Shown: in pieces, positions 24,808 to 33,362 of the stretch | Position numbering within the stretch: position 1 is the first letter of the stretch | Layout: every line of letters begins with the position of its first letter | DNA from: Natronomonas moolapensis 8.8.11 | Lineage (GTDB): Archaea > Halobacteriota > Halobacteria > Halobacteriales > Haloarculaceae | Length of the DNA stretch: 64,000 bases | Direction of reading: 5' to 3' | NCBI RefSeq assembly: GCF_000591055.1 | Contig: NC_020388.1 | Span: 868,001 to 932,000, forward strand | Notes under the pieces: generated by a model | Database searches by the model: none | Told to the model about the DNA's origin: nothing | Seen by the model: only the letters and a program-made list of their open reading frames with translations | Program-made: the position numbers and the translations under genes

Positions 24808-26272
24808 ATTATTTCCCCCTCCGCTCCGGTTTCCGCTGATTAGTCACCGCAATCGTACTCATAACCGCTGCGGTATGTACCCGATCTCGCGCTGCACGGT
24901 CCTCTGCGATTGCCTCCTGTGTGGCGATCGTTTCACGATGACGCTGGCGCTCTTCTTCCCGCATCGTCTCGGCTCGCGCCTCAGCCTCCTTTTCAGCCTC
25001 TTCAATACGATCTTCGACGACCCCCTCGGTTTCTTTGAGGACACGCTCTGTCTCCTCGTCGATCGCCTCAAAGGACTGGTTGACATCGGCCCGGAACCGT
25101 TCTATCTTTTGTTGCTGCAACCGTTCATATTTGCTCATTAGGTCCCCCATCTCTTTGACGATTCCTTGCTTGGCTCGCGCTTCAGTTTGGAGATCGCGAA
25201 TCTTTGCGCGAATGTCTTTGATGCGATCTTCAACGGTCCGGATTTCCTCTCGCCGTTGCTCGAACTCCCGTTCGGTCAACTCGGCCTTCTGATCCTCAAT
25301 AGACTCATACACCTCACGTTTCTGATCGTCTTTTTCTATCCAGAGTTGATCCCAAATATCAAGCACAATTTCGTCACGAATCCGGTGTCGAGGGACCCCA
25401 GCCGGTACTTCCATAGATGAACGACAGGTAGGGCAATACCACTGACCATCCTCCTGCCGTATTTCGAGTAGCGATTCGATATCATCCCCCATGCAATCCG
25501 GGCAGTAGAAATTATACGAGATGAGTCCAACCATATCGCCCGCGGTTGCAATATGCTGATTCAGTAACTCGGTAGCCTGCTTTTGATGGCCTGAAAGGTC
25601 GTTGGCGATTTGCCGGCTCTGTTCGCTGACGTCCAGTAATACTGATTCCCCGCGGTCTTCGTCCGCCATCGACTCGAATTCATCGAACGTCTCTACCTGC
25701 TGTTCAGCCTCCTGCTGAGAGAGTGTGACGCCTCCAGCGTCAATCGACCCCGAGTCAGCCTCCGTAGCCAACTGTGATAGAGACTCGATTGCCGGATCAT
25801 CGTCCTGTAAAACCGGTGACGTTAGTTCATGCGTTTCGCTGTTTTTGATCTCAGTCTCGATTGCCGAGATGCTATTGACGAACTGGTCTTCAACGTCATT
25901 TTTTCGTTCATTACGACTGGGAACTCCTCCATCGAAGCAAGCCGTTGTTTGACTCCCTGTGCCTGCTCCGGATCTTTGAGAAGGTTCAGCTGAAATTGTT
26001 GTGGATCTATTGACTCGGTAGCGTCAAAGACGACTGTTTCGTCGCCGTCCGGAACGAGGTACCCCGTCCAGTACCCTTTTTGCACCCCGGACACCGTAAC
26101 GTCCGGTGTCTGAGAACGAACGTATGCGCCTCCCCCGACTCCCCCTAAAACTCCGATGCCAAGCAGCCCTGCACCGATACCGGTCTCACCGATAGCAACG
26201 CCGCCGATACCAGCGAGTATCAGAATAGTTGCGGCTGCTATTGCCAGCTTCAGCCGAGACCACTGTTGGTTG

Positions 26273-27379
26273 CTCCGTTGAATACCGACGCCGTCTGCGG
26301 ATTATATCGCTGATTTCAGGGGAATTGGACGCCGTCTTGCGATATGGGGCGTCTCAGGACCCTCGCACAAACGTTTCGAGACTTTGCCACAAACCACGTA
26401 GAGGAACCAGACGTACCCGCCGCGCCGGACGGCGCGGACGGGTACGCTAACTCCACGAAAATCGCGCTGCTTCTACTTAAAGAGGAAATCAATAAACCAC
26501 TCCGGAAGCTCGAAGATTACCTGAACGAGATGCCGGGAATCCTCGATGTGTTCGGCCTTGAGAAATCTCCAGATTACTCGTCGTTCAGCGTTTGGGACGG
26601 TGAATTTCCGATGAAAGAGTTGCGCCGCCTGCTCCGCCAGTCAGCGGAGCAGGCGGGGCTTTCGGGCACTGCGTCGATTGATGCCAGTGGCTTCCAACGA
26701 GATCAAGCTAGCTCACACTACCGAAATCGAGTCGGTTACTCGTTCAATGCTATGAAGACGACGCTGCTCGTTGATACGGACTCACTTGCCATCATGGATG
26801 CTCATTTCACGACGAAGAAAGCCTATGACGGCCATATCGGACTGCAGGTCTTTCGGCGCAACGCCGAAGACCTGCAGGAGTTGCTGGCTGACAAGATGTA
26901 CTCGTGGAGCGATCTCCGTGAAGCCTGCCGTGACGCGTCAACGCGACCAGTAATCAAACACTGTGAGCAAAACGGACTCAAGAAGGCCCACAACGCTCGA
27001 ATTGACGACGATGTCTACAATCAGCGGTCAATGAGCGAGACAGTGTTTGCGATGGTGAAGGACGGTGGCGATGAGATTCGCTCCCGGAGTTGGCACGGCC
27101 AATTCCGGGAGCTCACGCGCAAGTGCATCGTACATAACCTGACGCAGGCGGCGAGTTAGGCTCGCCGCCTGCTCTCCTTCTCTGGACGTATCCGTGAGAG
27201 GCATCGCCATCGTCCACCTCATTCTTCGTGCGGTATCTTGTGAAACTGATGTTTTGACCACTGCGTAAAGCCGCTAAAATTGAATCGTCCGATCTTAGAA
27301 TCCGCAGAGAGAGCGTAGCTACCCGTGAAAAATCTAATATCATAATACTGATTCTGTCGCTGTCTTGCGTTCAACAGAG
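26273..27379 (+). mobile_element. IS5-type insertion sequence inside the Zn-ribbon gene
   Basis: About 1107 bp. End inverted repeats are short and imperfect: CTCCGTTGAA on the left and the reverse complement CTCTGTTGAA on the right. Direct repeats CACTGTTGGTTG flank it at 26261-26272 and 27380-27391. This is long for a target duplication, but it restores the host reading frame exactly when one copy is removed. It carries one intact transposase gene. Confidence 0.75.
26344..27159 (+). CDS. IS5-family transposase
   Basis: 271 residues, apparently full length. The DDE residues are D113 in SIDASGFQ, D183 in LLADKMYSW, and E232 in QRSMSETVF. IKHCEQNGLKKAHNARID between the second Asp and the Glu is typical of haloarchaeal IS5-group proteins. 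The start ATG lies about 70 bp inside the element. Confidence 0.88.
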   Translation: MGRLRTLAQTFRDFATNHVEEPDVPAAPDGADGYANSTKIALLLLKEEINKPLRKLEDYLNEMPGILDVFGLEKSPDYSSFSVWDGEFPMKELRRLLRQSAEQAGLSGTASIDASGFQRDQASSHYRNRVGYSFNAMKTTLLVDTDSLAIMDAHFTTKKAYDGHIGLQVFRRNAEDLQELLADKMYSWSDLREACRDASTRPVIKHCEQNGLKKAHNARIDDDVYNQRSMSETVFAMVKDGGDEIRSRSWHGQFRELTRKCIVHNLTQAAS

Positions 27380-27520
27380 CACTGTTGGTTGAAATGCCCC
27401 TCGATCTCGTCGCGTACCGCCTCGTGAATCGCTAACGCCCGCGCGTTTTCTTCACTAACAGTACTGCTGTCATCGAAAATTACTGACGAGACTCGCACGG
27501 TAGATGGTACACTACAACAT

Positions 27521-27530
27521 AACTTAAAAT
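27521..27530 (-). promoter_or_regulatory. TATA box for the broken operon's first gene
   Basis: On the minus strand ATTTTAAGTT centres about 28 nt before the GTG at 27498, fitting a leaderless promoter. Its presence supports the GTG start. Downstream operon genes may now depend on it or on promoters within the IS. The stretch 27531-27777 has no gene I can support. Confidence 0.5.
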
Positions 27531-27770
27531 GTTCCCACGGGACAGAAATTGAAAATATTTCTGCGAATTAACGAACCAAATCCGCATTAACGGTACTTCC
27601 CGGCCGGGACCTCAGTGAGCATATTGAAGCCAGCTGAATTAAAAAGCCTCACAACGGCTACTTGATAGTTCACTGTACTACGTGAGAACGGTGATAAACA
27701 GCGATACCCCCGGCTTCTGCTGTTGTTTCTGAATGGGGCTGTAGCTCGGAGAGGGCTAGCCCGAGGCCAC

Positions 27771-27784
27771 GGGCTGATCAGCCC
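27771..27784. repeat. Perfect 14-bp palindrome with a second palindrome nearby
   Basis: GGGCTGATCAGCCC at 27771-27784 is a perfect palindrome that includes the stop of the DUF6159-like fragment. GGGCTAGCCC lies at 27753-27762. They may form a terminator-like hairpin or be insertion targets. Confidence 0.5.
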
Positions 27785-27978
27785 GCGGCCCGGGCATACG
27801 CATTGAGGACACTCACACCGTTCATCTCAACCAACCCTCCGAACAGCGTCAAAAGAAAGCCAACGCCCGAGAGCCCACCGACCAGCGGAAACACGAGCAA
27901 CTCCGGGTAGGCTCGAAGCACACGGCCACTTCGCCGTGCCGTCCCGAAGCCAATTTTGAGACGAGTGAACACGTCCAT
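27778..27978 (-). pseudogene. N-terminal fragment of a DUF6159-like membrane protein
   Basis: 66 residues from ATG 27978: MDVFTRLKIGFGTARRSGRV, then LRAYPELLVFPLVGGLSGVG. This is the start region of DUF6159 proteins, which normally exceed 200 residues with several membrane helices. The frame ends just after the first helix at a palindromic sequence, with unrelated DNA downstream, so the gene is truncated. Confidence 0.5.
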
Positions 27979-28094
27979 GTTGCTCGCAAACGTGTCCGTG
28001 ATACAGTTCAACCAACCGGTTGATCAAATCGTAATTGAACCGATAGACACGTTTGTTGACCGTCCCCGCTGGTCAGATTACGGAAGTTCGAGGA

Positions 28095-28620
28095 GAGAGC
28101 CTCGCCGTTCACGGCGGGGATGAATCCGACACCAGGGCGACAACCGCCAGAAGTATTCCCCCAGACAGCGTGTCCGTGGGTACGCACAACGGGCAAAAAC
28201 TGGCGGTTGGATTGGGGTCCGCCCGGACGACGAAGGCCACCACACCGTTCCCGCAAGGGCGTCTCCGAAGCCGTCGGGAGACGGCAGACAAAAAGCGACC
28301 CTCGCCCGAGTGTGCCTGCCCACCGTGGCACGAAAGGCAGGCAGGCCGATGGCACGGCCCGTGCCCGGACGCGCCGAAGAGGGCGACCGGGGGCATCCCC
28401 GCTGTCTCTTCGAGACAAACGGGATGCCCGGTGCAAGCGGATACCGCGTCCGAACGGACGCGCAACACGCCACACCCCTCGCGGGGCCGACGTATCGCGC
28501 ACGAACCCGGTATCGCCTCGCCGGACCCCATCCGGCAGGTGAGAAGTTGCCAGCGGGGACACGGGACCAGCCCGCTGTCCCGCGCTGGAATCCTCGCGCT
28601 TCAGCGCGGGGAGGATGTCA
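28095..28620 (+). mobile_element. Orphan IS1341-type right-end/omega-RNA-like remnant
   Basis: Two end-type hairpins in the same orientation bound a GC-rich stretch without a convincing gene. They are CTCGCCGT / ACGGCGGG at 28101-28118 and CCTCGCGCT / AGCGCGGGG at 28592-28611, the latter followed by AGGATGTCA. Read on the plus strand, the second hairpin is in the usual tnpB right-end orientation, but no tnpB coding remains. It may be a dead right end or a free-standing guide-RNA locus. Several long overlapping frames here are GC-rich shadows. Confidence 0.45.
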
Positions 28621-29475
28621 ATGGCGCTCCTGTTCCCACTCTTGGACATGTGGGTTCTCCGGAGTGAACCAGCCCGCAAGCCCGCCCGCATCGGCTCGTA
28701 TTCCAACGGACCGACGCGACCAGTCAACCACAGCCTTCCCCGCTGCGAAAACGACCACGGGAGCGAGAACTGATAGCTCACCCCCGGCAGCTCCACCCGC
28801 TGAGCCGGGAATCACAACCCCACCCAGGGCCTGCTCCAGTAGTAATCCGAGTAATAGTAGGCCGATAATAGTTACAGGGACCACGGCCACTCCCAGCACA
28901 ATATAGAAGACAACGACCCGCTGTGCGGCCTCGACGGTCATATATGCCGACCAGCTCTCGTAGGTATTCGGTAGGAAATATTCTCGTCGGAGCTCGGCTA
29001 ATTGCGACGTACAAACCGCTATTGACCCGAGTATGACTGCTGGTGACCCCAGGGCAGCCACCGGGTTCGAGACAACGTTGCTCAGATACGCCCACAGCAC
29101 TGCGAGGAACACCACGATGGCTAGAGACCGCCCGACAACGGCGAAGTTTCGCCGATACATCGGGGGAAGGCGTGATCCGACTACATCCGGAAGCACGTTT
29201 CCGCTCCAGTCGATCGGCTCAGACGCACCATCCCAACGGTCCTCGTCAATCTCTTCGCGTCTACTGTATCCAACGATGTAGAAGTCGCGGTCCTCCAGTA
29301 CGATCGGCTGTTTCGCGAATAGTGCTGCAACACTGTAGCCAGCGATCATCACGACAACCTCTATCCAGTATAGAACTAGGATCTCAGACGCACGCCATCC
29401 CAGAATGACAACTCCCACGACTGGGACCGCATTCGAAACGAAAACAAGAATTATACCGAGCCATTTCCGGTTCAT
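28618..29475 (-). CDS. DUF6498-like membrane protein with C-terminus ending in IS remnant
   Basis: 285 residues from ATG 29475. Six or so membrane helices begin with LGIILVFVSNAVPVVGVVIL, then WRASEILVLYWIEVVVM, which is the DUF6498 signature region. Function is unknown. The stop codon TGA at 28618-28620 lies in the IS end sequence (ATTGACATCC read from the gene), so the native C-terminus was probably cut off or replaced by the remnant downstream. Confidence 0.6.
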   Translation of the reverse strand: MNRKWLGIILVFVSNAVPVVGVVILGWRASEILVLYWIEVVVMIAGYSVAALFAKQPIVLEDRDFYIVGYSRREEIDEDRWDGASEPIDWSGNVLPDVVGSRLPPMYRRNFAVVGRSLAIVVFLAVLWAYLSNVVSNPVAALGSPAVILGSIAVCTSQLAELRREYFLPNTYESWSAYMTVEAAQRVVVFYIVLGVAVVPVTIIGLLLLGLLLEQALGGVVIPGSAGGAAGGELSVLAPVVVFAAGKAVVDWSRRSVGIRADAGGLAGWFTPENPHVQEWEQERH

Positions 29476-29832
29476 TCGGTGTTGGAGGGCCATCGAAGAT
29501 ATTCAAACGAGGCGTCAGTACGGCTGACATAACGGCATTTCGATGTACTGATGTGACGGCGTTGGCTCCGGAGCGATATCTACTTCCAGTCGCTGCGGTT
29601 CGGTCTCCCTCGCTTGAGCCGGGGCTAGAGCGTACAGCACAGTCAGGACACGTTCGTGCTCTACCACACGTTGGCGCTTCATTCACTCAGAGAAACAAAA
29701 AACACGCTCCGCTTACTCGGCGCTTGAGGCACTCATAAAGCTGTTTGGCAGTGGATACATCGGCTGGCTGATAGCGGTCACAGCCAGCTTGAACGTATAC
29801 TTTTCTGAAGATTTCAACAGTACCTCTAGTCG

Positions 29833-30177
29833 CGCAACCGTACTCCTGCAAAACATAGTCTCGGTAGACGACTTCCTGAATGTCGTGGCTACCGGGACAG
29901 TGCCACTGTTCGAGCATCTTGAGTTCGAATCTCGACTGGAGTACGGCGTGTTCGCCCCCGCTTGAGGAAGCGAACACGAATTCACCAGCCTCCAGATCTC
30001 ATTCAGGGCGTTCTGCGCTGCTACTACGAGGATGTCTACGGCACACATCCGGTCACACGAGAACGCCAGCACGGCCTCGTCTGGCACCAGCCGAGAATCT
30101 GCCGACACTGTCGGAGATCTCCTCGGCGATGTCGCCTGAGAGAACTTCCGAGCGACCTACGGAATCTATTCGATTAG
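29833..30177 (+). pseudogene. N-terminal remnant of an ISH11-type transposase
   Basis: One frame gives VSVDDFLNVVATGTVPLFEH, then LEFESRLEYGVFAPA and a stop. A second frame continues with HQPPDLIQGVLRCYYEDVYG and THPVTRE. Together they match the N-terminal 90-100 residues of a common haloarchaeal transposase, remembered as the ISH11 group, with at least one frameshift. The catalytic part is missing. The preceding 29494-29832 holds no gene I can support. Confidence 0.6.
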
Positions 30178-30279
30178 ATTCGATGGTTGAACGCCAATCG
30201 TTTTATCCGACACTATCGTCAGTTGGCTTGTATTGACTGCCGAGCACGTCGCACCAGCTGTGTACACAAATAGTAACGC

Positions 30280-30567
30280 ATGACACTCGCACAACTCCTC
30301 GAACAGTACGTCAGTCTCGGCATTTTCGTTCTCGCTGGGGGGCTTAGCGTCCTCAGCTTTCTCGCATGGCGACGGGAACGTCATAATCAAATGCGAATCG
30401 TCACACTCGGGTACGCGATGTTTGCCGTCTATGGACTCACCGTGTTTCTGAAATACCTTTTGCTCCCCTATCTCCCGTACGCGCCGCTCGAACTGCTCGA
30501 ACACGCAAGTGCACTCTTGATTCTCGGTGGGCTCATGACCTTCTTCGTCGCTCTCACGCGAGACTGA
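30280..30567 (+). CDS. DUF7521 family small membrane protein
   Basis: 95 residues with three membrane helices (about 10-28, 40-62, 70-90; GIFVLAGGLSVLSFLAW, then RIVTLGYAMFAVYGLTVF). In haloarchaea this family is regularly paired with the winged-helix regulator that follows 3 bp later. It may be the membrane sensor of that pair. No direct evidence for a ligand. Confidence 0.75.
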   Translation: MTLAQLLEQYVSLGIFVLAGGLSVLSFLAWRRERHNQMRIVTLGYAMFAVYGLTVFLKYLLLPYLPYAPLELLEHASALLILGGLMTFFVALTRD

Positions 30568-30570
30568 GTA

Positions 30571-31092
30571 ATGTCGGATCCGAACCTCGAACTGGACTCT
30601 CGGCGGGTGATCTACCAGCGGATAGCCGACACGCCGGGCGTTCACTTTCGCGCGCTCCTCAGCGACCTCGAGTACGCGCAGGGAACGCTCCAGTATCAGC
30701 TCCGCTGGCTCGCCGACGAGGGCTTGATCGACATCTCGGACGACGGCAAGTACACGCGGTACTACCCTGCCGTCGAGTTCGACGAGGCTGATCGAGCAGT
30801 GATGAACGCGTTGCGGCGAGAGTATAGTCGCCGCATCCTTGCACACCTTCTCACAGACGGCCCACTCTCGACAACCGAACTCAGCGACCGCCTCGCGAAG
30901 GCGCAATCGACCGTTTCGTGGCATCTCTCGAAGCTTGCCGAGGCCAACCTCGTCACCAAAGAGCGCGATGGCCGGAGTGTTATGTATCAGGTTTGCGACC
31001 CGGACCGGGTCAAATACCTCTACACGGTTCACCAACGCTCGTTCACTGACAAAGTGGTCGACCGTATTCTGGGCCTCTGGGATGGCTACTAA
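30571..31092 (+). CDS. Transcription regulator with two winged-helix domains
   Basis: 173 residues. The first wHTH (about 10-65; RIADTPGVHFRALLSDLEYA) and the second (about 75-150; LSTTELSDRLAKAQSTVSWH, then LSKLAEANLVTKERDGR) are both ArsR/MarR-like with clear recognition helices. It is cytoplasmic and likely a repressor. It sits directly downstream of its DUF7521 partner and converges with the redox operon at 31106. Confidence 0.82.
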   Translation: MSDPNLELDSRRVIYQRIADTPGVHFRALLSDLEYAQGTLQYQLRWLADEGLIDISDDGKYTRYYPAVEFDEADRAVMNALRREYSRRILAHLLTDGPLSTTELSDRLAKAQSTVSWHLSKLAEANLVTKERDGRSVMYQVCDPDRVKYLYTVHQRSFTDKVVDRILGLWDGY

Positions 31093-31105
31093 TCCGGGGT
31101 CGATA

Positions 31106-31648
31106 CTAATCCGGGGTCGCGTTCGCTGGCATCTCTCGAAGCACCAGTAGACGCAACAGGAGCACGTACACGAGAAACGCAACTGAAGGGCCCAACAGAG
31201 GACGGACGAGTCCCGTCAGATCAGTCCCGATCGCTGCTGCGTGAATCGTCCCGAAGGCGAACCCGGCATACGCAAACGAGTGAACGACACGTGGCCCCCA
31301 CGGGCGCTGGAAGCGTTTCGGGTCAATAAAAGCAACTACCGCGACGACGAGCATGAGCAGCGCCCCCGCACCCACAGCCACGCCGCCGAAAAAGTACGGC
31401 ATCGAGTATGCCGGCGCTGGAACCGCTCCGATGACGACGAACCACGCGTCGAGGACGCCAAGCCCCGCGTGTAGCAACGTGACGATCATCGCGAACACGG
31501 ATAGTTCGACGTGGATACGTCTGGCGGCCTCGTGGAGCACCCCGAACGACTCCGTGTTGTAGAAGATGCCCGTGAGGACGGCCAGGTACAGCAACGGGTA
31601 CGTGATGAGCGCGGCACCGCGGTCGAGGAGCCAGACGAGTTGTGACAT
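31106..31648 (-). CDS. Ferric-reductase-like/cytochrome b-type membrane protein
   Basis: 180 residues with about five membrane helices. Paired His residues lie on helices as in di-haem ferric-reductase-like domains: EAARRIHVELS, VTLLHAGLG, PRVVHSFAYAGF and FGTIHAAAIG. It would carry electrons across the membrane through haem. It is the last gene of a coupled four-gene operon; its start shares one base with the preceding stop. The electron donor and acceptor are not identifiable. Confidence 0.7.
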   Translation of the reverse strand: MSQLVWLLDRGAALITYPLLYLAVLTGIFYNTESFGVLHEAARRIHVELSVFAMIVTLLHAGLGVLDAWFVVIGAVPAPAYSMPYFFGGVAVGAGALLMLVVAVVAFIDPKRFQRPWGPRVVHSFAYAGFAFGTIHAAAIGTDLTGLVRPLLGPSVAFLVYVLLLRLLVLREMPANATPD

Positions 31649-31935
31649 TACGATGCTCCCGTCGTTTCGACGACATCGGGACAGCCGTCCGAATCCTGGA
31701 ATCCGTTATTCGTCTCTGCACGTGTCGGACACTTGTCGGTGGAGTCCTCGATGCCATCTCCGTCGTAATCTGTCGGTGTCTGTCGCTCCAAAACGGTCTG
31801 ATCGATGAGGTCGCTCTGTGCTTTCTCAGTCGCCTGGGTGGCACGGATGTCGTCGATCTGCCAGAGGATTGGCACGGCCACGACCAGCACGACGATCGCA
31901 ACGACGGTGATTCGCTGTTTATGTGTCCATGACAT
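31648..31935 (-). CDS. Membrane-anchored protein with thrombospondin type-3-like calcium motif
   Basis: 95 residues. A single N-terminal helix (VVAIVVLVVAVPILW) is followed by a short extracytoplasmic part. This part ends in DYDGDGIEDSTDKCPT and NNGFQDSDGCPD, the Asp-rich calcium-binding TSP3 pattern with two Cys. It overlaps apbE by 17 nt. It is probably a small anchored partner on the outer face. Its exact role is unknown. Confidence 0.65.
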   Translation of the reverse strand: MSWTHKQRITVVAIVVLVVAVPILWQIDDIRATQATEKAQSDLIDQTVLERQTPTDYDGDGIEDSTDKCPTRAETNNGFQDSDGCPDVVETTGAS

Positions 31936-32797
31936 GTGAATCGAATCCTCCTGTCGTGTGGAAGACGCCGCCGTGAATGATCAGCGCCTCTAATCCGTCC
32001 CACTCGGCTGCTAATTCACGCGCTTCATCGAGGGAGAGTGCAGCGAGCGTCGTTGCCAGGGCATCGGCTTCCATACAGTCCCGGCGCGCGAGGACAGTAA
32101 CGGACTCGTGACGTGAGCCGAGCGACTCGGTGGTCGCGTCATAGATGTGGTCCGTGTCGTTTCGCGAGCGTCGGTATCCTCCAGACGTCGCGACGAACCA
32201 ATCCGTATCCAGAATCTTCAGCGGTGTGTCGTCGCCGTACGGGCTCTCGATGGCGACCGGGCCCGTGGGCGGGGACATATCTCCACCACCACTGACGAAC
32301 CCACGTCGACCAAGCCCTGCGAGCGCTTCGCTGGCTTGGTCAACGATGTACCCCTTCGCGAGGCCGTTGAGGTCAAGCTCGACATCGGTACTGACCTGAG
32401 GCCCGCTGACATGGACCGATCCGGTATCGAATTCTGTGGGTGGTGTTTCGTTGTCACCACGCAGGAACGTTTTGAGCTCCTGTTCGACGCGGCCCTGGTG
32501 GATATCGAACACTCCGGCGGTCCTGTCGTCGTATTCGAGCCCACGGCGAACGATACGGGCGACGTGTTCGTTCGCGATCGCACCGTCGCGGTTGAGTTGG
32601 CTGACGGCACTCGCCCCGTCGAAGGCGTTCAGTTGTGCTTCGAGTGACTCAGCCGTGTCTCGTGCCGCAGTCACCGCAGCGTCGGCCCGGATGCCTGTCG
32701 CGTGGACCCGAAACGTTGTATCACAACAGTTGAACTCGCGGTTAATCTCCCCGAACCGTTCGGTGAGCGATGCAAGCGATCCTACCATCTCGGTCAC
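31919..32797 (-). CDS. apbE: FAD:protein FMN transferase (ApbE)
   Basis: 292 residues (M4 is an alternative start). Motifs are LEAQLNAFDGASAVSQLN near 50, VELDLNGLAKGYIVDQ near 140, SGGGDMS, and HIYDATTESL with DCMEADALATTLAALS as the metal and FAD region. ApbE attaches FMN covalently to Ser/Thr of target redox proteins, usually outside the membrane. No signal peptide is visible here. No FMN-bind domain target is encoded in this operon. It overlaps both neighbours. Confidence 0.85.
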   Translation of the reverse strand: MTEMVGSLASLTERFGEINREFNCCDTTFRVHATGIRADAAVTAARDTAESLEAQLNAFDGASAVSQLNRDGAIANEHVARIVRRGLEYDDRTAGVFDIHQGRVEQELKTFLRGDNETPPTEFDTGSVHVSGPQVSTDVELDLNGLAKGYIVDQASEALAGLGRRGFVSGGGDMSPPTGPVAIESPYGDDTPLKILDTDWFVATSGGYRRSRNDTDHIYDATTESLGSRHESVTVLARRDCMEADALATTLAALSLDEARELAAEWDGLEALIIHGGVFHTTGGFDSHVMDT

Positions 32798-33186
32798 TCG
32801 TTCTCTTCGTATTCGTCATCCTCGTGCTCCTCATCTTCGTATTCGTCATCCTCGTGCTCCTCATCTTCGTATTCGTCATCTTCGTATTCGTCATCTTCGT
32901 ATTCGTCATCCTCGTGCTCGTCATCTTCGTATTCGTCATCCTCGTGCTCCTCATCTTCGTACCGAGACTGCGTCTGAACTGCTGGGGTGAACTCCTTATT
33001 TTGCGTCGGCACATCAGAAGCAGCTTGCTGTGGGGTGTCTGACGCGGTCGTACCTGGGTTAGGTTGCTCGCCGGCCTGCGCGAGGCTGCCACCGGGCAGT
33101 GCCAGGGCTCCGGCGACACCAGCTGTGAGGAGCGCACCTATGAGCGTGAAGGCGACGAGTTTGTTACTGGGGACTGGAATACGCAT
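32794..33186 (-). CDS. Secreted protein with Glu/Asp/His/Tyr repeat tail
   Basis: 130 residues from ATG 33186. A signal peptide spans about 1-33 (LVAFTLIGALLTAGVAGALA). A short linker follows, then about 55 residues made only of E, D, H, Y and R in repeats such as YEDDEHEDDE. The tail could bind metal cations or simply be an acidic surface brush. It is the first gene of the operon and overlaps apbE by 4 nt (ATGA). Confidence 0.7.
   Translation of the reverse strand: MRIPVPSNKLVAFTLIGALLTAGVAGALALPGGSLAQAGEQPNPGTTASDTPQQAASDVPTQNKEFTPAVQTQSRYEDEEHEDDEYEDDEHEDDEYEDDEYEDDEYEDEEHEDDEYEDEEHEDDEYEENE
32812..32965. repeat. Tandem minisatellite encoding the acidic tail
   Basis: Mixed 12-, 18- and 30-bp units built from CTTCGTATTCGTCATC and CTCGTGCTCCTCAT alternate for about 154 bp. 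All units are multiples of 3, so copy-number changes keep the frame and only lengthen or shorten the acidic tail. Confidence 0.85.
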
Positions 33187-33362
33187 GATCAGCTGCACCC
33201 CGCTGTAGGATCGCTACCATTGACGTGTCGGTCGTTGCGTTTTGCCATTACAACTGGAGGATTGAGACAACCGTAGTAAGTCGTTGGCGTCCAATCTTCG
33301 AATCCTCGTACAGTTATCGAATCGACTCAGAGCGCGAAGTGTGTGGATACTTCTCAGAGGAG

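Larger units (their letters stand above)
24809..27498 (-). pseudogene. Membrane/Zn-ribbon/coiled-coil protein broken by an IS5-type element and a frameshift
   Basis: The original gene can be rebuilt. It starts at GTG 27498 (RVSSVIFDDSSTVSEENARA), enters the IS target at 27391-27380 and resumes at 26260. It then has a Gly-rich double membrane segment (AGIGGVAIGETGIGAGLLGI) and a beta domain (VQKGYWTGYLVPDGDE). A one-base loss in an A6 tract (25899-25904) shifts frame, and the reading continues through ETEIKNSETHELTS into a Zn ribbon (CPDC, CPTC) and a long coiled coil to the stop at 24809. Removing the IS, one target copy and restoring one A gives 1572 nt, exactly 524 codons. The downstream half could still be made from an internal TTG (25771) or ATG. 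Confidence 0.8.

Noticed and set aside
24809-25771. 320-residue frame as an independent gene
   Set aside because: The apparent start is a TTG inside a longer coding reading. Coding character continues upstream through the frameshift and across the IS.
28053-28667. Overlapping GC-rich frames on both strands (130-260 residues)
   Set aside because: No family-like segments and mixed Arg/Pro/Ser composition. The region is better explained as an IS right-end remnant.
30166-31182. 338-residue minus-strand frame
   Set aside because: Antisense of the DUF7521 and winged-helix genes, both of which match families.
32436-32990. Possible repeat-rich plus-strand gene with RIRHPRAPHL units
   Set aside because: Same minisatellite read in another frame, overlapping apbE in antisense.
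32702-33042. Plus-strand frames rich in Ser/Tyr or Val/Phe opposite the acidic repeats
   Set aside because: Mirror translations of the minisatellite. The minus-strand frame has the signal peptide and the operon overlap.
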